From Chionoecetes opilio (Eukaryota > Arthropoda > Malacostraca > Decapoda > Majidae), in contig JACEEZ010016106.1 in assembly GCA_016584305.1 (NCBI GenBank), forward strand, positions 1 to 64,000: a stretch of DNA of 64,000 nucleotides, read 5' to 3'. Position numbers and translations under genes: made by a program. Numbering within the stretch: position 1 is the stretch's first letter; each line of letters opens with the position of its first letter. Under the pieces are notes generated by a model, which saw only the letters and a program-made list of their open reading frames with translations, was not told where the DNA came from and made no database searches. This document shows, one piece after another, positions 11,961 through 24,660 of the stretch.

Positions 11961-12349
11961 TTGGTTAGGCAATTTTTCTCTAGATATAGGAATTACCCTA
12001 GATCTAGGGAATTTTACCCCCCCTACAACAGCTCTTTAATCACTTGTTTCCGACACATAAATTGTTTCCCACCCGAACACCCCCGCATTCCCACAGGTCC
12101 CCACTTGTTTGTGGGAATGGAGAGTATGGGCAAACACTAGAAATTTACCGTCATTTCGCCCAAGTTACTTGGTGGTGTCTTCCATTCCTGCCAGAGGAAG
12201 ATATATTACATGACATCCGTGACATGGATCGTGTGGCGATTGACCTTTAAAGTGGGGCGATTGACTCTTATATGTGGGCGAATGGACTCCTATATGTGGG
12301 CGAATTGACTTACATGTGGACGAATGTCTTGTGGCGAAATGACGAAAAT

Positions 12350-12620
12350 TGGCCTAACCAAATAAACCTAGCCTACCAAAATTACCTACCCTATCAGGGA
12401 GCTTGCCCACGAATGCTACCTAACCATATCTCCTAGCAACCTAACCTAACACAAATCTACCTTCCTAACCTACCAAATCCTAATCTACCTACCTAACCAA
12501 ATCTAACCTAAACTACCCAAATCTAACCTACCCTCACCTAACCTAAACAAAGTCTAACCTAACCCCTAGCGGGGGTTGGGGGTTCTCGACACACTACACA
12601 AAATATAAACCTAACCTCCT
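12350..12620. repeat. Degenerate AACCT repeats, right arm
   Basis: Mirror counterpart of the TTAGG-type run at 11080-11270. Non-coding. Confidence 0.6.
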
Positions 12621-13479
12621 AGCTCCTATAGACTCCATAGTGTGTGCAAATGACTCCTGGTGTGGCGAAATGGCATGTGGGCGAAATGACCGGATACCAA
12701 CCTAACCATTACTGTGTCGGCGAGTTTTCCCGATTTTTGCAGGGACAAATATTATCGGTCGACGACAGTACCATTGCAGCAGGTACTATGCAGGCAAGGA
12801 TGGGTAATGTCACCGTGGTTATGCAACTTGTTTATTGGATGGGTATAGATAAATTCAAGCAAAGATTGGCGATGTTGGTATAGACTCAAACTTATTCATT
12901 GCTCGTCAAGTAACACTTAACCCCATGATGGGCACTACTTATTATGAGGAAAACAACACAATAAAAAAAAAAAAAGAACTTAATTAATAAGGCATTTTAA
13001 TACTATCATAACCTGAATATGTACACCTACAAAGAGAAGACACGACGATGAAAAAAATTAGAGTTGTTTTGGGCGAATTTGATATTCCGATGTGCCTACT
13101 ATTTCCGTGCTCGCTGACACATAGAGAAGACCTGAGGTTATGTTGATGTGGCGAAGCTTCTAAAACAGAAAACAGTCACAGCAGAGGCTCATTAGGAAGT
13201 AAGCAGTGGTAGGGCCATTACGTACCTACCATTGCTTCCCTTTTGACGAGCTCTGTTTATGACTCTGTTTTCTTGGTTTAGAAGCCTCTGACATCACCTT
13301 ACCCCGGTCGTCTCTTAGTGTTTGTCAGCGAGAACAGAGCACAGTAATAGAGCACCTGGAATATCAATTTCGCGCAATAACTAAATTCTTCCTCGCCGTA
13401 GTTTTCCCTTCGTAGGTCCACCCGCGGCGACCCACCTTATCCCCACAATGCACCGATGTAAACAAACCGGACGTAACGT

Positions 13480-14320
13480 GTAGGGGTAAAGTCCTTGCCT
13501 ATGCACAAATACAGTCAAAAGACTTAATTGTATGTATTTATGTAATACAGATGTATTGTACTTAAATAATTTTTTCTACTGGAAGTGAAAATGCTTTATT
13601 AACCAAATATGGCATGGACGAAAAAAATAACGTTATTAAACTGTTACAGAGTATAATTAAAATAGCATTTTTGGCTCCGGAACAGTAAATATGATAACGT
13701 TTTTCCGTTTTCCGTTTTTGTTCCCCGCAAAATTTCGTTCGTTTAGGGGGGGGGTTTTTGTGTTTTCGTTTCCTTAAACCGGTTCAAAGTCCCCAGAAAA
13801 AAAACAAAAAAAACTCCTTGCTTTATAGTTTTACTTCATTCGAATTGTCAGCATTCCCACTTATAAAAATATTTCCTCTTTTCACCAAATATCAGGAATA
13901 TACCAATCACGAAACAAAATTCCCATGTAATTTATTTTTTGCAAAATTAAATGAATTAAATAAAACTAAAATAAATAATAGTAACACATCATGAATTAAC
14001 TCTAGAACTCTAACGTAGCTATCCACCGTCAAAAGACAAGAGGACTGCCTGTTCCTCCTCTATTCTTGTATCCCCTGTCGCTGGCGCTTAAATTATAGTG
14101 GTGTCAGTTGTCATCGACTTATCCTATCATCTGTAGGGATGAAAGTACACAATATCCCTTTTCCCTTACTGTCGCATGCTAGTAGAGAACAAGTAGGGTT
14201 CCCGTCCAATAAATCTGTTTCTACTTTGTCTTGTAAGGTAACCTTGCCAAATACCCTCGTCTCACACTCTGCGTTCCAATGCAGCAGCAACGCTCCAAGT
14301 CCATGTTCATGCAAAGGACC
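13480..14320. other. No gene seen
   Basis: AT-rich spacer with a CCGGTT/GTTCC-rich repeat at about 13620-13790 related to 7240-7400. The open frames show no recognisable protein features. Confidence 0.45.
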
Positions 14321-14334
14321 ACAGTCAAACTCAA

Positions 14335-14406
14335 ACTCTCTCTCTCTCTCTCCTCTTCCGTGTCCATCTCATCTCATTCTCTCTCTCTCCTCTCTCGTCG
14401 TCTCTC

Positions 14407-14441
<35 letters not shown>

Positions 14442-14500
14442 CCTCATCTCTCTCTCTCTCTCTCTCTCCTCTCTCTCCTCCTCTCTCTCTTCTCTCTTCG
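14335..14500 (+). repeat. (CT)n microsatellite with interruptions
   Basis: CT dinucleotide runs broken by CTCGT and CTCATC variants. Ser/Leu-rich open frames here are spurious. Confidence 0.95.
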
Positions 14501-14579
14501 TGAAGTTGACAGCGACCGATTTTTTTTTTTTGCTGATGACCAATTTTTGTATGACTTTATACTTTAATTATTGTTTAAG

Positions 14580-15165
14580 CTCCGGACGCCGCCGCTCCTC
14601 TACTTTCCGAAGGGGGAAGGAAGGAAATGCGTGCGCGGATCTTCACGGTGGTGTTGATATACGTAGCTCTCCTGTTTTAGCGTCCCCACAAACCCGCTAT
14701 GGTTTCCTTCCAATCGGTCCTGGTCGTGGCTAGAATACCTTAATATATAGAGTAGCGACACTCGATTTGTGGGCGCCATCTTGGTGCCAAAGGCTTCTTC
14801 GTTCACCAGACCCTGGGAAGTTGCTCAGTCATGGCCCCGCAGTATATCTGTTATAAAGGTAAGCTATAAAGATAGCTCGTTATCTTCGAAATCGTGTTCT
14901 ATACAGATTATCCATAAAACATAGTAAAACACAGTTAAATAAAGGTCATTCTTGAGACTCTGAAGATATAATGATGAACTTAACATTCACTAAAACTCGT
15001 CGTCATGTATACTTTGTGGGACAGCTTATAAGATGGCCAGATATCATAGATAAGCAGATTATTTAGCTTTTACATTTGTTTTTGTATAATTTCGTTTTCT
15101 GATACATACAGTGAACCATGCATAAAGTAGTCGTTAACTAAATAAATTATCGTGGCGGGCCCCCG
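14580..15165 (+). repeat. Left inverted arm paired with 25.5-26.2 kb
   Basis: The segment ending GTTAACTAAATAAATTATCG is an inverted, diverged match to about 25497-25980. Shared points are ATGGCCCCGCAG/CTGCGGGGTCAT, TTATCTTCGAAA and TTTCGTTTTCTGATACAT. It belongs to the same foldback family as 966-1910. A CT-rich loop follows at its inner edge. Confidence 0.55.
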
Positions 15166-15257
15166 CCTCTCTCTCTCTTCTCCCTCTTATTCTCTCTCTC
15201 TCTCTCGCTCTCTTCTCTCTCTCTCTCGTCGTCTCTCTCTCTCTCTCGTCGTCTCTC

Positions 15258-15289
<32 letters not shown>

Positions 15290-15435
15290 TCTATCTATCT
15301 CCTCTCTCTCTCATCTCTCTCTCTCTCCTCTCTCTCTTTTCCCACTCTCATCGATCTCTCTCTTCTCTCTCATCTTCTCTCTCTCTCCTCGTCTCGTCTC
15401 TCTCTCTCTCTCTCTCTTCTCCTAAAAAGAGAGAG
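15166..15435 (+). repeat. (CT)n microsatellite, ~270 bp
   Basis: Long interrupted CT repeat, followed by a short GA-rich stretch. The predicted Ser/Leu-rich proteins are artefacts. Confidence 0.95.
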
Positions 15436-15584
15436 ATATGAGTGAAAGAGGGATATGCAGTGAGAGAGAGATTATGATAGAGAGAGTTACCAAAATACTT
15501 TTTCTTACTTTATATATATCTAGCCGCAAGCCGCCCTCCGGGCGGACTTTTTGGCTAGCTCTGCGTAGGGGCTATTGGTGGGAC

Positions 15585-17370
15585 CTTCGGCCCACCAATA
15601 TCCCTTCCCACCAATTAGAGAGAACCTGTAAACTCGAGAATGGCAGTGGTCGCATAGGCAGTTTTTAACTCAAAGTTGGTCTACTGTGTGTTTTGCCCTC
15701 CGCGACTAATATTTTTCATAAATTATTTCGCGATAAACATTGATGTACCGCATCCTTAAAACCAAAATATAGTTCTTCTGTTTGTTTCTACTAATTATAT
15801 GGATGACATGCATTACGATGGAACGTTCTATAATAGCATTTAATGCAAATTACTCGCCTCTTGTAGGCAGAGCTTAATATATTTTTTACATTAGCCTATA
15901 TTGTGGCATGTACAATTTGGGCGATGTTCACACACTGTTTTCTACAGACAGTACTGCTGCCGTCTGGCTAACCTTTGTCAAATTACAATAAGCAATGCCT
16001 TGGGGAAAACGAAGAATAAGGAATGCCGAATCGCTTGCTGCTTCGACAATGTAGGTTACATAATTGTGGAGGCGATACGCCGCGGCGGGAGTGGTGGGCG
16101 GTGAGATTGTGGCGGGGAGATTTGAATCAAAACTGATTCCCACTTCACATGCGTCGACTCATTGCACTCCAGGCTTTCTATCTGATTGCTACCAATAATA
16201 AACAGGAAAATATGACTGCCTAGGTATAGTATCCTCTAAACATTCCGTTATTGCTATATAATATCATAGAGTAGCATTTTACCTCGCCTCCTCACTATAA
16301 CCTCCTTGGTTATTTGGGTTATATACAAGTTTTACAGTCAGGCTTCTTAAATATCATTAAAAAAAACGTTCTTAATATTATACTTGTGGGGGTTTAAGTG
16401 CGGGGAATAAGCCCATTTTTTTCTTTAAAAGTAAAAACCAACTTTTCCAAACCAAATTGTGATTTAAAAAACTCCCAGCGACCACGGGCTTTCGGAGTTG
16501 CAGTTCTCTCTAATTGAGAGCTGCAATCCGAATGCCAGGGTCGCTGGCATTTTAACTCAAAATTTGGGTAAAAATTGGGTCAATTTGAAAGAAAAATATG
16601 GGCTTCCTCCACTGCCTTAAAACACAAAAGTTAATTTAAAAACGATTTTTTTCTATATTATATTGTTAGAACCCCTGATTCTGTAAAACTTGTAATAAAA
16701 AAAATAACCGGGGTTATTTTAGGAGGGGGAAAAATGCTATTCTATGATATTATATAGTCAAAAAAGGGTTTTTTTTAAATTTTCTATCCCTGGGCAGTCT
16801 ATTTTCCTGTTTTATTAGTTAATCAATAGAACCGGGAAGTGAAATGAGTCGACGCGTGAAGTGGCAATTTTTTGTTTCAATCTCCCCCCCCCCACTCCCG
16901 CCGCGGCCGTCGCCCCCCATTAAACCAAATTTGTCGCAGCAAAAAAGCCGATTTGGGCATTCTTTTTCTTCGTTTTTTCCAAGGAATTGCTTATTGTATT
17001 TTGAAAACGTTTCCAACGCAGCAGTACTTCTTGAAAAAATGTGAACATCGCCCAATTTCATACCCCAATATACTAAAAAAATATTTAACTTTTCTACTCG
17101 GGGCGAGTAATTTGCCTTAATTCTATTTAAACTTCCTCGAAAGATGTCCCATATAATTAGTAGAACAAAAAAGAAATATATTTTTTTGGTATTCAATGCG
17201 GTGCATCAATGTTTTTCGCGAAAAAAATTTATGAAAATATTAGTCGCGGAGCCAAAACACAGTAGACCAACCTTTGAGTTAAAACTGCCAGCGACCACTG
17301 GCATTTCTCGAGTTTCAGATCATTGGAATAGCCCTCCACACCTTCGGCCACCACCGTGTTTTGTGGGCCT
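15585..17370. repeat. Foldback arms inside Helitron copy 1
   Basis: The left arm (about 15585-16185) is inverted relative to the right arm (about 16825-17370). Shared blocks include GTCGACTCATT/AATGAGTCGAC and GCGATGTTCACAC and its mirror. A third, direct copy of the right arm lies in Helitron copy 2 at about 19465-19985. The spacer holds a hairpin around GCCAGCGACC. Confidence 0.7.
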
Positions 17371-17451
17371 TCGGCCCTCCAAACATGGACTCTCCAGATA
17401 GCCCCTTCTAACTTTCCTGAAATCATGGATGTAGAAATGTATGTATCTCCC

Positions 17452-18432
17452 CCACCCATTCACCACCCATTACCCATCACCCCCCACCCATTCACTCACC
17501 CATTACCCATCACCCCCGACCTTCACTCACCCATTACCCGTCACCCCCCACCCATTCACTCACCCATTACCCATCACCACACACCCATTCACTCACCCAT
17601 TACCATCACACACACCCATTCACTCACCCATTACCCATCACCCCCCACCCATTCACTCACCCATTACCCATCACCCCCCACCCATTCACTCACCATTACC
17701 CATCACCACACACCCATTCACTCACGCCATTACCCATCACCCCCCACCCATTACCCATCCCCCCCCCACCCATTCACTCACCCTATTACCCTCACCCCCC
17801 ACCCATTCACTCACCCATTACCCATCACCCCCCACACCATTCACTCACCCATTAAAAAAAAAACCCATCACCACACACCCACTCACTCACCCATTACCCA
17901 TCACCCCCGACCCATTCCACTCACCCATTACCGATCACCGTACACCCATTCACTCACCCATTACCCATCACCCCCCACCCATTCACTCACACCCCCCACC
18001 CATTCACTCACCCATTACCCATCACCACACACCCATTCACTCACCCATTACCCATCACCCCCCACCTTTCCCCCTTCATCACCATTCCCAAATCACCCCC
18101 CACCCATTCACTCACCCATTACCCATCACCACACACCCTTCACTCACCCATTACCCATCACCCCCCAAACCCATTCACTTCACCCTTAAACCCATCACCA
18201 CACACCCATTCACTCACCCATTACCCATCACCCCCCCACCTATTCCCTCACCCATCACCCCCACCCATCACCCCCCACCCATTCATCACCCATCACCCCA
18301 CACCCATTACCCATCCCCCCCCACCTATTCCCTCACCCATCCCCCAAACCAAATCACCCCCCAAACCCATTCACTCACCCATCCCACCCCATTACCCATC
18401 CCCCACCCATTCACTCACCCATTACCCATCAC
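17452..18432 (+). repeat. 33-bp minisatellite array 1
   Basis: About 30 units built from ACCCATTCACTC and ACCCATTACCCATC. Its 277- and 353-residue open frames are His/Pro/Ser/Thr repeats and not credible proteins. Arrays of the same unit lie at 20107-21135, 22243-22573 and, inverted, 39651-39850. Confidence 0.95.
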
Positions 18433-18689
18433 CCTACATCAAGGCTTCCTCAATTCCCTCGCAACCCATTTTTTTTCACAATTATCGTTTAATAGCTGCT
18501 AAAAAAAAAAAAAAAAATGATCGGATCATCTCATAAGTGGGGTTAAACCTTCCCTGGGTCAACCTGGTTCCAAAAATGTGGTATATGATGGGATTCCGCC
18601 ACGGGGGGGAACCTATACCACCCCACACACACCCCACACACACACACACAGACATACACACACACTTTCGCTTTTATTAATATAGAAGA

Positions 18690-18845
18690 TAAAAATATTT
18701 ATAATATTTAAAAATATTTATAATATATAAATTATTTATATATATAAATATATTTAAATATATAAGTATATTTATATATTTTAAATATATTTATAATATA
18801 TAAATATATTTATAATATATAAATATATACTATTACTATACTATA
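18690..18845. repeat. AT-rich linker between Helitron copies 1 and 2
   Basis: ATATTTATAATATATAAAT-type sequence, closely matched by the linker at 21426-21590. The shared linker suggests tandem duplication and not independent insertions. Confidence 0.8.
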
Positions 18846-21425
18846 CTAGCCGCAAAACGCCCTCCGGGCGGACTTTTTGGCTAGTCCTGCGGAGGGCTAT
18901 TGGTGGGCTTCGGCCCCCCACCTGTGTTTTTGGGGGGCCCCAAGGCCCACCAAACATGGGACTCTCCAGGGGTGAGTTTGAGAGGAAAAATTTGAGTGGT
19001 GGGGAGCCGCTCAAACTCTCTCTCAAACGCCTGTGCGCGACTCGGACGGGCCGTTCGAGTTTTTCCACCGGGGCGCCCAAACCAAAACCTTGGGCGCTCT
19101 GCGGGTTGTACCGTCATCACAACAACAATGGCCGACCAACCAGCCATGTACAATCGACTCCTGCCATCTACTGTCTGAAGACCTCGCTATGCTGATGGAG
19201 CATTCATTTACATGCACTGGTAATCTGGTCAAAGGGGTAAAGGGAAGTAGAGGAAAATGGTGAGGGCGGCAAGGCCCACAGTCTGAGCTTTGACGTCGTC
19301 TTTTCCCTGGGAACGGCAAGTTTGTTTACATGCCCCTGCAAGGGGCCCCCAAAACGTTTGTAGAGGGGTNTATTATAGTCAATAACGTAGTTTTAGAAGT
19401 TATTCTATAATTTAAAGTCAAAAGTTGTTTCCTGTTTTTTTATATTATGTTTTAATCAGATAGAAAGCCTGGGGGGTTGCAATGAGTCGACGCGTGAAGT
19501 GGCAATGTTTTGATTCAATCTCCCCGCCCCCCACTCCCCGCCGCGGCACGTCGCCTCCAAAATTATAACCTACATTGTCGCAGCAACAAGCCGATTTGGC
19601 ATTCTTTATTCTTCGTTTTTCCAAGGAATTGCTTATTGTATTTTGACAAGCGTTTGCCAGACGCAGCAGTACTGTCTTAGAAAACAGTGTGAACATCGCC
19701 CAAATTTTACATACCACAATATACATATAAAAAATATATTAAGCTTTGCTACTCGAGGCGAGTAATTTGCCTTAAATTGCTATTATAGAACGTTCCATCG
19801 TAATGCATGTCATCCATTAATTAGTAGAACAACAGAAGAACTATATTTTTGGTATTCAGATGCGGTGCATCAAGTTTATCGCGAATTTTTTATGAAAAAA
19901 TTTTTAGTCGCGGAGCCAAAACAGTAGAAAACCCTTTGAGTTAAAACTGCCAGCGACCACTGGCATTTCTCGAGTTTCAGATCATTGGAATAGCCCTCCC
20001 ACCTTCGGCCCACCACCTGTGTTTGGTGGGCCTTCGGCCCTCCAAACATGGACTCTCCAGATAGCCCCTTCTAACTTTCCTGAAATCATGGAGTAGAAAT
20101 GTTGTATTCCCCCACCCATTCACCCACCCATTACCCATCACCCCCCACCCATTCACTCACCCATTACCCACACCCCCGACCTTTCACTCACCCATTACCC
20201 GTCACCCCCCACCCATTCACTCACCATTACCCATCACCACACCCCATTCACTCACCCATTACCATCACCACACACCCATTCACTCACCCATTACCCATCA
20301 CCCCCCACCCATTCACTCACCCATTACCCAAACACCCCCCACCCATTCATCCCCCATTACCCATCACACCCCCACCCCCCAATTCACTCACCCATTACCC
20401 ATCACCCCCACCCCTTTCCCATCACCCCCCACCCCTTCCCCTCACCCAAATTTCCCACACCCCCCCCCCCATTCACTCACCCCCTTTCCCAAACACCCCC
20501 CCCCCATTCACTCACCCATTTCCCAAACACCCAAAACAAACCCCCTCCCCTCACCATTACCCCTTTACCCCCGACCCCTTTAAATCACCCATTTTCCGAT
20601 CACCGTACACCCATTCACTCACCCATTAACCCCTCACCCCAAACCCCTTTACTCACCCCCCACCCAAATTTAACCACATTACCCCTCACCACACACCCCT
20701 TCACTCACCCTTACCCATAACCCCCCCCCCCCATTCACTCACCCATTCACTCACCCATTTCCAATCACCCCCCCCCCATTCACTCACCCCTTACCCCTCA
20801 CCCCACACCCCCTTCACCACCCAAATTTCCCCTCACCCCCCCCCATTCACTCAACCCCTTAAACCCCTCACCACACACCCAATTTACTCACCCATTTTCC
20901 CAACACCCCCCCCTAAATTTCCCCCAACCCCCTCACCCCCAAAACCCCTCACCCCCCCCCATTCACTCACCCCCTCACCCCCCACCCATTTCCCATCACC
21001 CCCCCTATTCCCCCACCATCAACCCTTTAACCCCCCAAACCCCCACCCCCCCCCCATTCACTCCCCCCATCACCCCACACCCATTACCCAAACACCCCAC
21101 CCAAATTTACTAACCCCTTAACCCCTCACCCTACATCAAGGTTTCCCCAATTCTCGCAAACCCTTTTTTTTTACAATTATCCCAAAATTGGGGGGGAAAA
21201 AAAAAAAAAAAAAAAAAAAGATCGGGGTCATCTCATAAGTGGGCTTAAAAACCTTTCCCCCGGTCAAATGGTTCCAAAAAATGGGGGGTAATGATGGGGT
21301 TTTCCCCCGGGGGGGGGAACCTATACCACACCCCAAAAACACACCACCCCAACACACAACACACACACACAACCACACACACACAAAGGGCAACCAAAAC
21401 ACACTTTCGTTTTATAAATAGAAGA
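18846..21425 (-). mobile_element. Helitron-like element, copy 2
   Basis: On the - strand it starts TCTTCTAT (right edge 21425, followed by T) and ends with the GC hairpin and CTAG (18846-18849, preceded by A). This fits insertion between A and T. It contains the 33-bp minisatellite and an arm shared with copy 1. An ambiguous base N occurs at 19370. No protein was found. Confidence 0.7.
20107..21135 (+). repeat. 33-bp minisatellite array 2
   Basis: Same unit as array 1 but with many homopolymer length errors (CCCCCC runs, TTT for TT), most likely consensus error. Confidence 0.9.
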
Positions 21426-21590
21426 TAAATATTTTTTATAATATATAAATATATTTATTAATAATAAATAATTTATATATATAAAATAATTTTTTAATTT
21501 TATAAGTATATTTTTTTATATTTTAAAAAAATATTTATAATATATTTAAAATAAATTTTTAAAAATAAATAATACTATTACCCATACTTT
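21426..21590. repeat. AT-rich linker between Helitron copies 2 and 3
   Basis: Matches the 18690-18845 linker in order, with homopolymer distortions. Confidence 0.75.
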
Positions 21591-21593
21591 TAA

Positions 21594-22833
21594 ACCGCAA
21601 AAAACCGGGCCCCCCGGGGGGGACCTTTTTGGCTAGCTCCTGCGGGGGGGGCTATTTGGGGCTTTGGCCCCCCACCTGTGTTTGGGGGCCGAAGGCCCAA
21701 ACCAAAAAATGGACTTCCAGGGGTTTAGTTTGAGAGGAAGAGTTTGGGGTGGTGCGGGCCGCTCCCAAACCCCTCTCTCCCAAAAAACCCGTGCGCGACT
21801 CGGACGGGCCGGTTTGAGTTTCCCCCGAGCGCCCAAAACCAAAAAACCCGGGCGCCCTGCGAGGTGTGACGTAAAACAACAAAAAATGGCCCGGGCCAAC
21901 CCCGCCCGTACAGATGCCCACTCCTGCCATCTTTCTGCTGAAGACCCCGCTATGGAGGAAGGGATTCAAATTTTCTGCACTGGTAAATCGGGGAGCTTTA
22001 AAGGGGAGTAGAGGAAAATGGTGAAGGGGACAAGAGCCCAAAAGTTGAGCTGTGACGTCGTCGTTTCCAGGTAAAGGCGAAAATTTTTTTACATGCCCCT
22101 GCGAAAGGGGCCCAAAAGGTTTTATAGAGGGTTTCAGAAACCCGAAAGGGGCGAGCCCCCTAAAAACTCTTCCTCTCAAACTCACCCCGGGAATAGCCCC
22201 TCTAACTTTCCTGAAATCATGGAGTAGAAATGTATGTATTCCCCCCACCCATTCACTCACCATTACCCACACCCCCCACCCAATTCACACCCATTACCCA
22301 TCACCCCCCACCCATTCACTCACCATTACCAACACCCCCACCCATTCATCACCCTTACCCATAACCCCAACCATTCCCCAGCCATCACCCCCACCCATTC
22401 ACTCACCCATTTACCCATCACCACACACCCATTCACTCACCCATTACCCATCATCCCCACCTATTCCCTCAGCCATCACCCCCAACCAATCACCCCCCCC
22501 TTTCATCACCCATCACCCCACACCCTTTAAACCCATCCCCCCACCCATGCACTCACCCATTACCCATCACCCTACATCAAGGCTTCCCTCAATTCTCGCA
22601 ACCCACTTTAGTTTTCACAATTCTCGCTAATAGGCTGTTAAAAAAAAAAAAAAAAAAAGTGATCGGATCATCTCATAAGTGGGCTTATGGGCCTCCCTGG
22701 TCAACCTGATTCCAAAAATGTGCCATATGAGGTGTTTGCCACGGGGACGGAACCATACCACACACCACCACACCACACACACACACACACACAGACAGAC
22801 AGGACAGACACACTTTGGTTATTATTTTAGAAT
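21594..22833 (-). mobile_element. Helitron-like element, copy 3 (shorter)
   Basis: Aligns with copy 2 but lacks its inner arm (about 19440-19985). The 3' hairpin region at 21594-21640 is distorted (CCGGGCCCCCCGGGG) and the CTAG end is not intact. The minisatellite is at 22243-22573 and a (CA)n block near 22770. An AT-rich run follows, as after the other copies. Confidence 0.6.
22243..22573 (+). repeat. 33-bp minisatellite array 3
   Basis: About ten degenerate units of the ACCCATTCACTC/ACCCATTACCCATC repeat. Confidence 0.9.
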
Positions 22834-22844
22834 ATATATACATA

Positions 22845-22893
<49 letters not shown>

Positions 22894-23030
22894 TATATAT
22901 TATAATATATATATATATATATATAAATATATATATATATACTATATATATATATATTATAATATATATATATAAAAATATATATATATAATAATAAACA
23001 ATAAACAAATATATATATATATATAAGTAG
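22834..23030. repeat. (AT)n microsatellite
   Basis: Long TATATA run with ATAA interruptions; the Tyr/Ile-rich frame across it is spurious. Confidence 0.95.
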
Positions 23031-23059
23031 AAAAGTTTTTGGTTACTCTCTCTCCTCGC

Positions 23060-24660
23060 TGAGCTCACAAAATTGGGAGTGAAAGGCAAGCTTCTCCTAT
23101 GGGTGCAGCAATACCTTTCGGACAGAAAAAGGCCTTTGTTTATTTTCAGGGGGAAAGCCTCTGATTACATGAGGCTGGGACAATGGAACGCCACAGGAGG
23201 AGTCATCAGTCCTACACTGTTTAATATCCTAAATTGAACGTGCTTGCCAGACTCCCTTACCCGGAGGGGACACAGCACATCGGCTATGCTGATGACTTTG
23301 TTCTGCAGACGACGGGCAGAGACTCCCCACTACATGCAAGAATCCCCTAAACCTTCTAACGGACAAATGTGAGGAAATTGGCTTCACCATATCTCAGGAC
23401 CAAGACCAAAAGCTATGGCCAAGACAAGGAACCCCCCCCCGGGAAACACACTAGGGACTCCAAGGTCAAAACGTAGAGTGGGTAGCGACGCAGCGTTATC
23501 TTGGCGCATTGTTGCCCGTAAAAACGGCTGCAAGGCTGAGATCCAGCATCTAAAGGGACAAATTGCAGGGCAAGGAAATAGGATATTGAGGGCGATGTCA
23601 TGGAAGGGAATGGGAGCTTCCAGGCACCGTGATCCTGAGCGCATAAAAAATCCTTGTACGCTCACTTGTTGATTATGCCAGTCCTGTTCTCCTACAATCC
23701 CCCACTACGATGGGGAATCTCTTGAAACAATACAGAATGAGGCCCCTGAGGGGACCATATTGGGAGCACCGAAATGGACCAAGACTGAAAACATGAGGGC
23801 GGAGACCCAAGTGTCATCACTGACAGAAAGGGTTGAAAGTTATGACGGCCAATTTCCCTAAATAAAATCATACATCAGAGCCGACCATCCCGATGAAGTC
23901 CACACTCAGCTTCACAATCATCATGAAGGTAAACCCGAGGGCAAGGCAGGTGGCTTAAGACGGCGATAGAGACATTTACAACACTCTGGTGTCCCCTGGG
24001 AGGCCATAAATACTGCCGTCTTTCCTCTGGAGCCGTAAACGCCACGGCCCCGTGGGAGGCCACACTCATCACAAACAGTTGGGTTCAGGCCCCCGCGCGA
24101 AAGAAACGTGACTGCCTACCGTGGAACTAAGGCAGGAAGGTCTGCAAAACATACAAGGCGTCAGGGAGCCATACGCAGCAGTGTACTACACCGACGGATC
24201 TACAGATCCTGCCGAAGGACGATCAGACGCAGGCTTTGTATGCAAATGGGTGGCGAGGATCCTGTTGCCGCTGCCACCCGCCGCGTACACACAGCCTCCC
24301 GCGCGAACCTCGGATTTCTCATCCTCCACGCAAACTGAACTGACAGCCATTTATGGCTCTGGATCACGCCCACACCGCCCACAGGGCCAACACCCTCATC
24401 GTCACGGACTCCATGACTGCCATAGCCTGCATCAAAAAAGCAGGACACTGAGAATACCCACCTGACACACGCCATTCGTGCGGCAGTCAAGGCCATTCAC
24501 AACATGGGCAGGAGCGTTACTATCACATGGGTCGCCTCCCATGTTGGCATCAAAAGGCAATGGAGGAAGCAGACGCCTTGGCCAAGCAGGCGAAACCCGA
24601 ATGAAGCAGTGACTGTCTGTTATTTCCAGGAAACCCCCCGACAGCTGAGGGGGGGACTGT
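23060..24660 (+). pseudogene. Non-LTR retrotransposon fragment: reverse transcriptase plus RNase H
   Basis: The first part encodes a reverse transcriptase stretch: a KLLLWVQQYLSDRK-type segment, then TGGVISPTLFNIL, then a YADDFVLQ catalytic motif, interrupted by a stop and a frameshift. Downstream, after divergent sequence, an RNase H domain is readable in shifting frames: YTDGS near 24187, a TELTA motif near 24337, TDSMTAI near 24406 and EEADALAKQA near 24561. The order RT then RNase H fits the I-type group of LINEs. No endonuclease was seen upstream. It is inactive as shown, though some frameshifts may be sequence error. Confidence 0.7.

Larger units (their letters stand above)
9046..13475. 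repeat. Giant imperfect palindrome (~4.4 kb)
   Basis: The left half 9046-9461 plus 10580-11790 is the reverse complement, with divergence, of 11810-13475. Matching pairs include ACATCGGTGCATTGTGG (9073) with CCACAATGCACCGATGT (13443), CATCGTCG (10600) with CGACGATG (13045), and TCTAGAGAAAATTGCC (11674) with its mirror near 11970. Each outer end is itself hairpin-like. The centre near 11.8 kb is degenerate AACCT. No coding region is supported. Confidence 0.8.
15520..18689 (-). mobile_element. Helitron-like element, copy 1 (with internal foldback)
   Basis: On the - strand it starts with TCTTCTATA and ends with a GC hairpin (CCGCCCGGAGGGCGG) about ten bases before a terminal CTAG. These are the TC...CTRR ends of a Helitron. 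It contains the 33-bp minisatellite, a poly(A/T) stretch, (CA)n near the start and extra inverted arms. No Rep/helicase protein is visible, so it is non-autonomous. Copies 2 and 3 follow directly. Confidence 0.65.

Noticed and set aside
14139..15445. Ser/Leu-rich and Glu/Arg-rich frames on both strands
   Set aside because: They read through CT/GA microsatellites and exist in every frame without stops for compositional reasons.
17356..18502. Overlapping 277- and 353-residue His/Pro/Ser/Thr-rich open frames
   Set aside because: They are translations of a 33-bp minisatellite in two frames; no start context, domain or codon signal supports a protein.
20099..22573. Minisatellite arrays considered as CRISPR
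   Set aside because: Units are contiguous tandem repeats without unique spacers, and the sequence is clearly eukaryotic.
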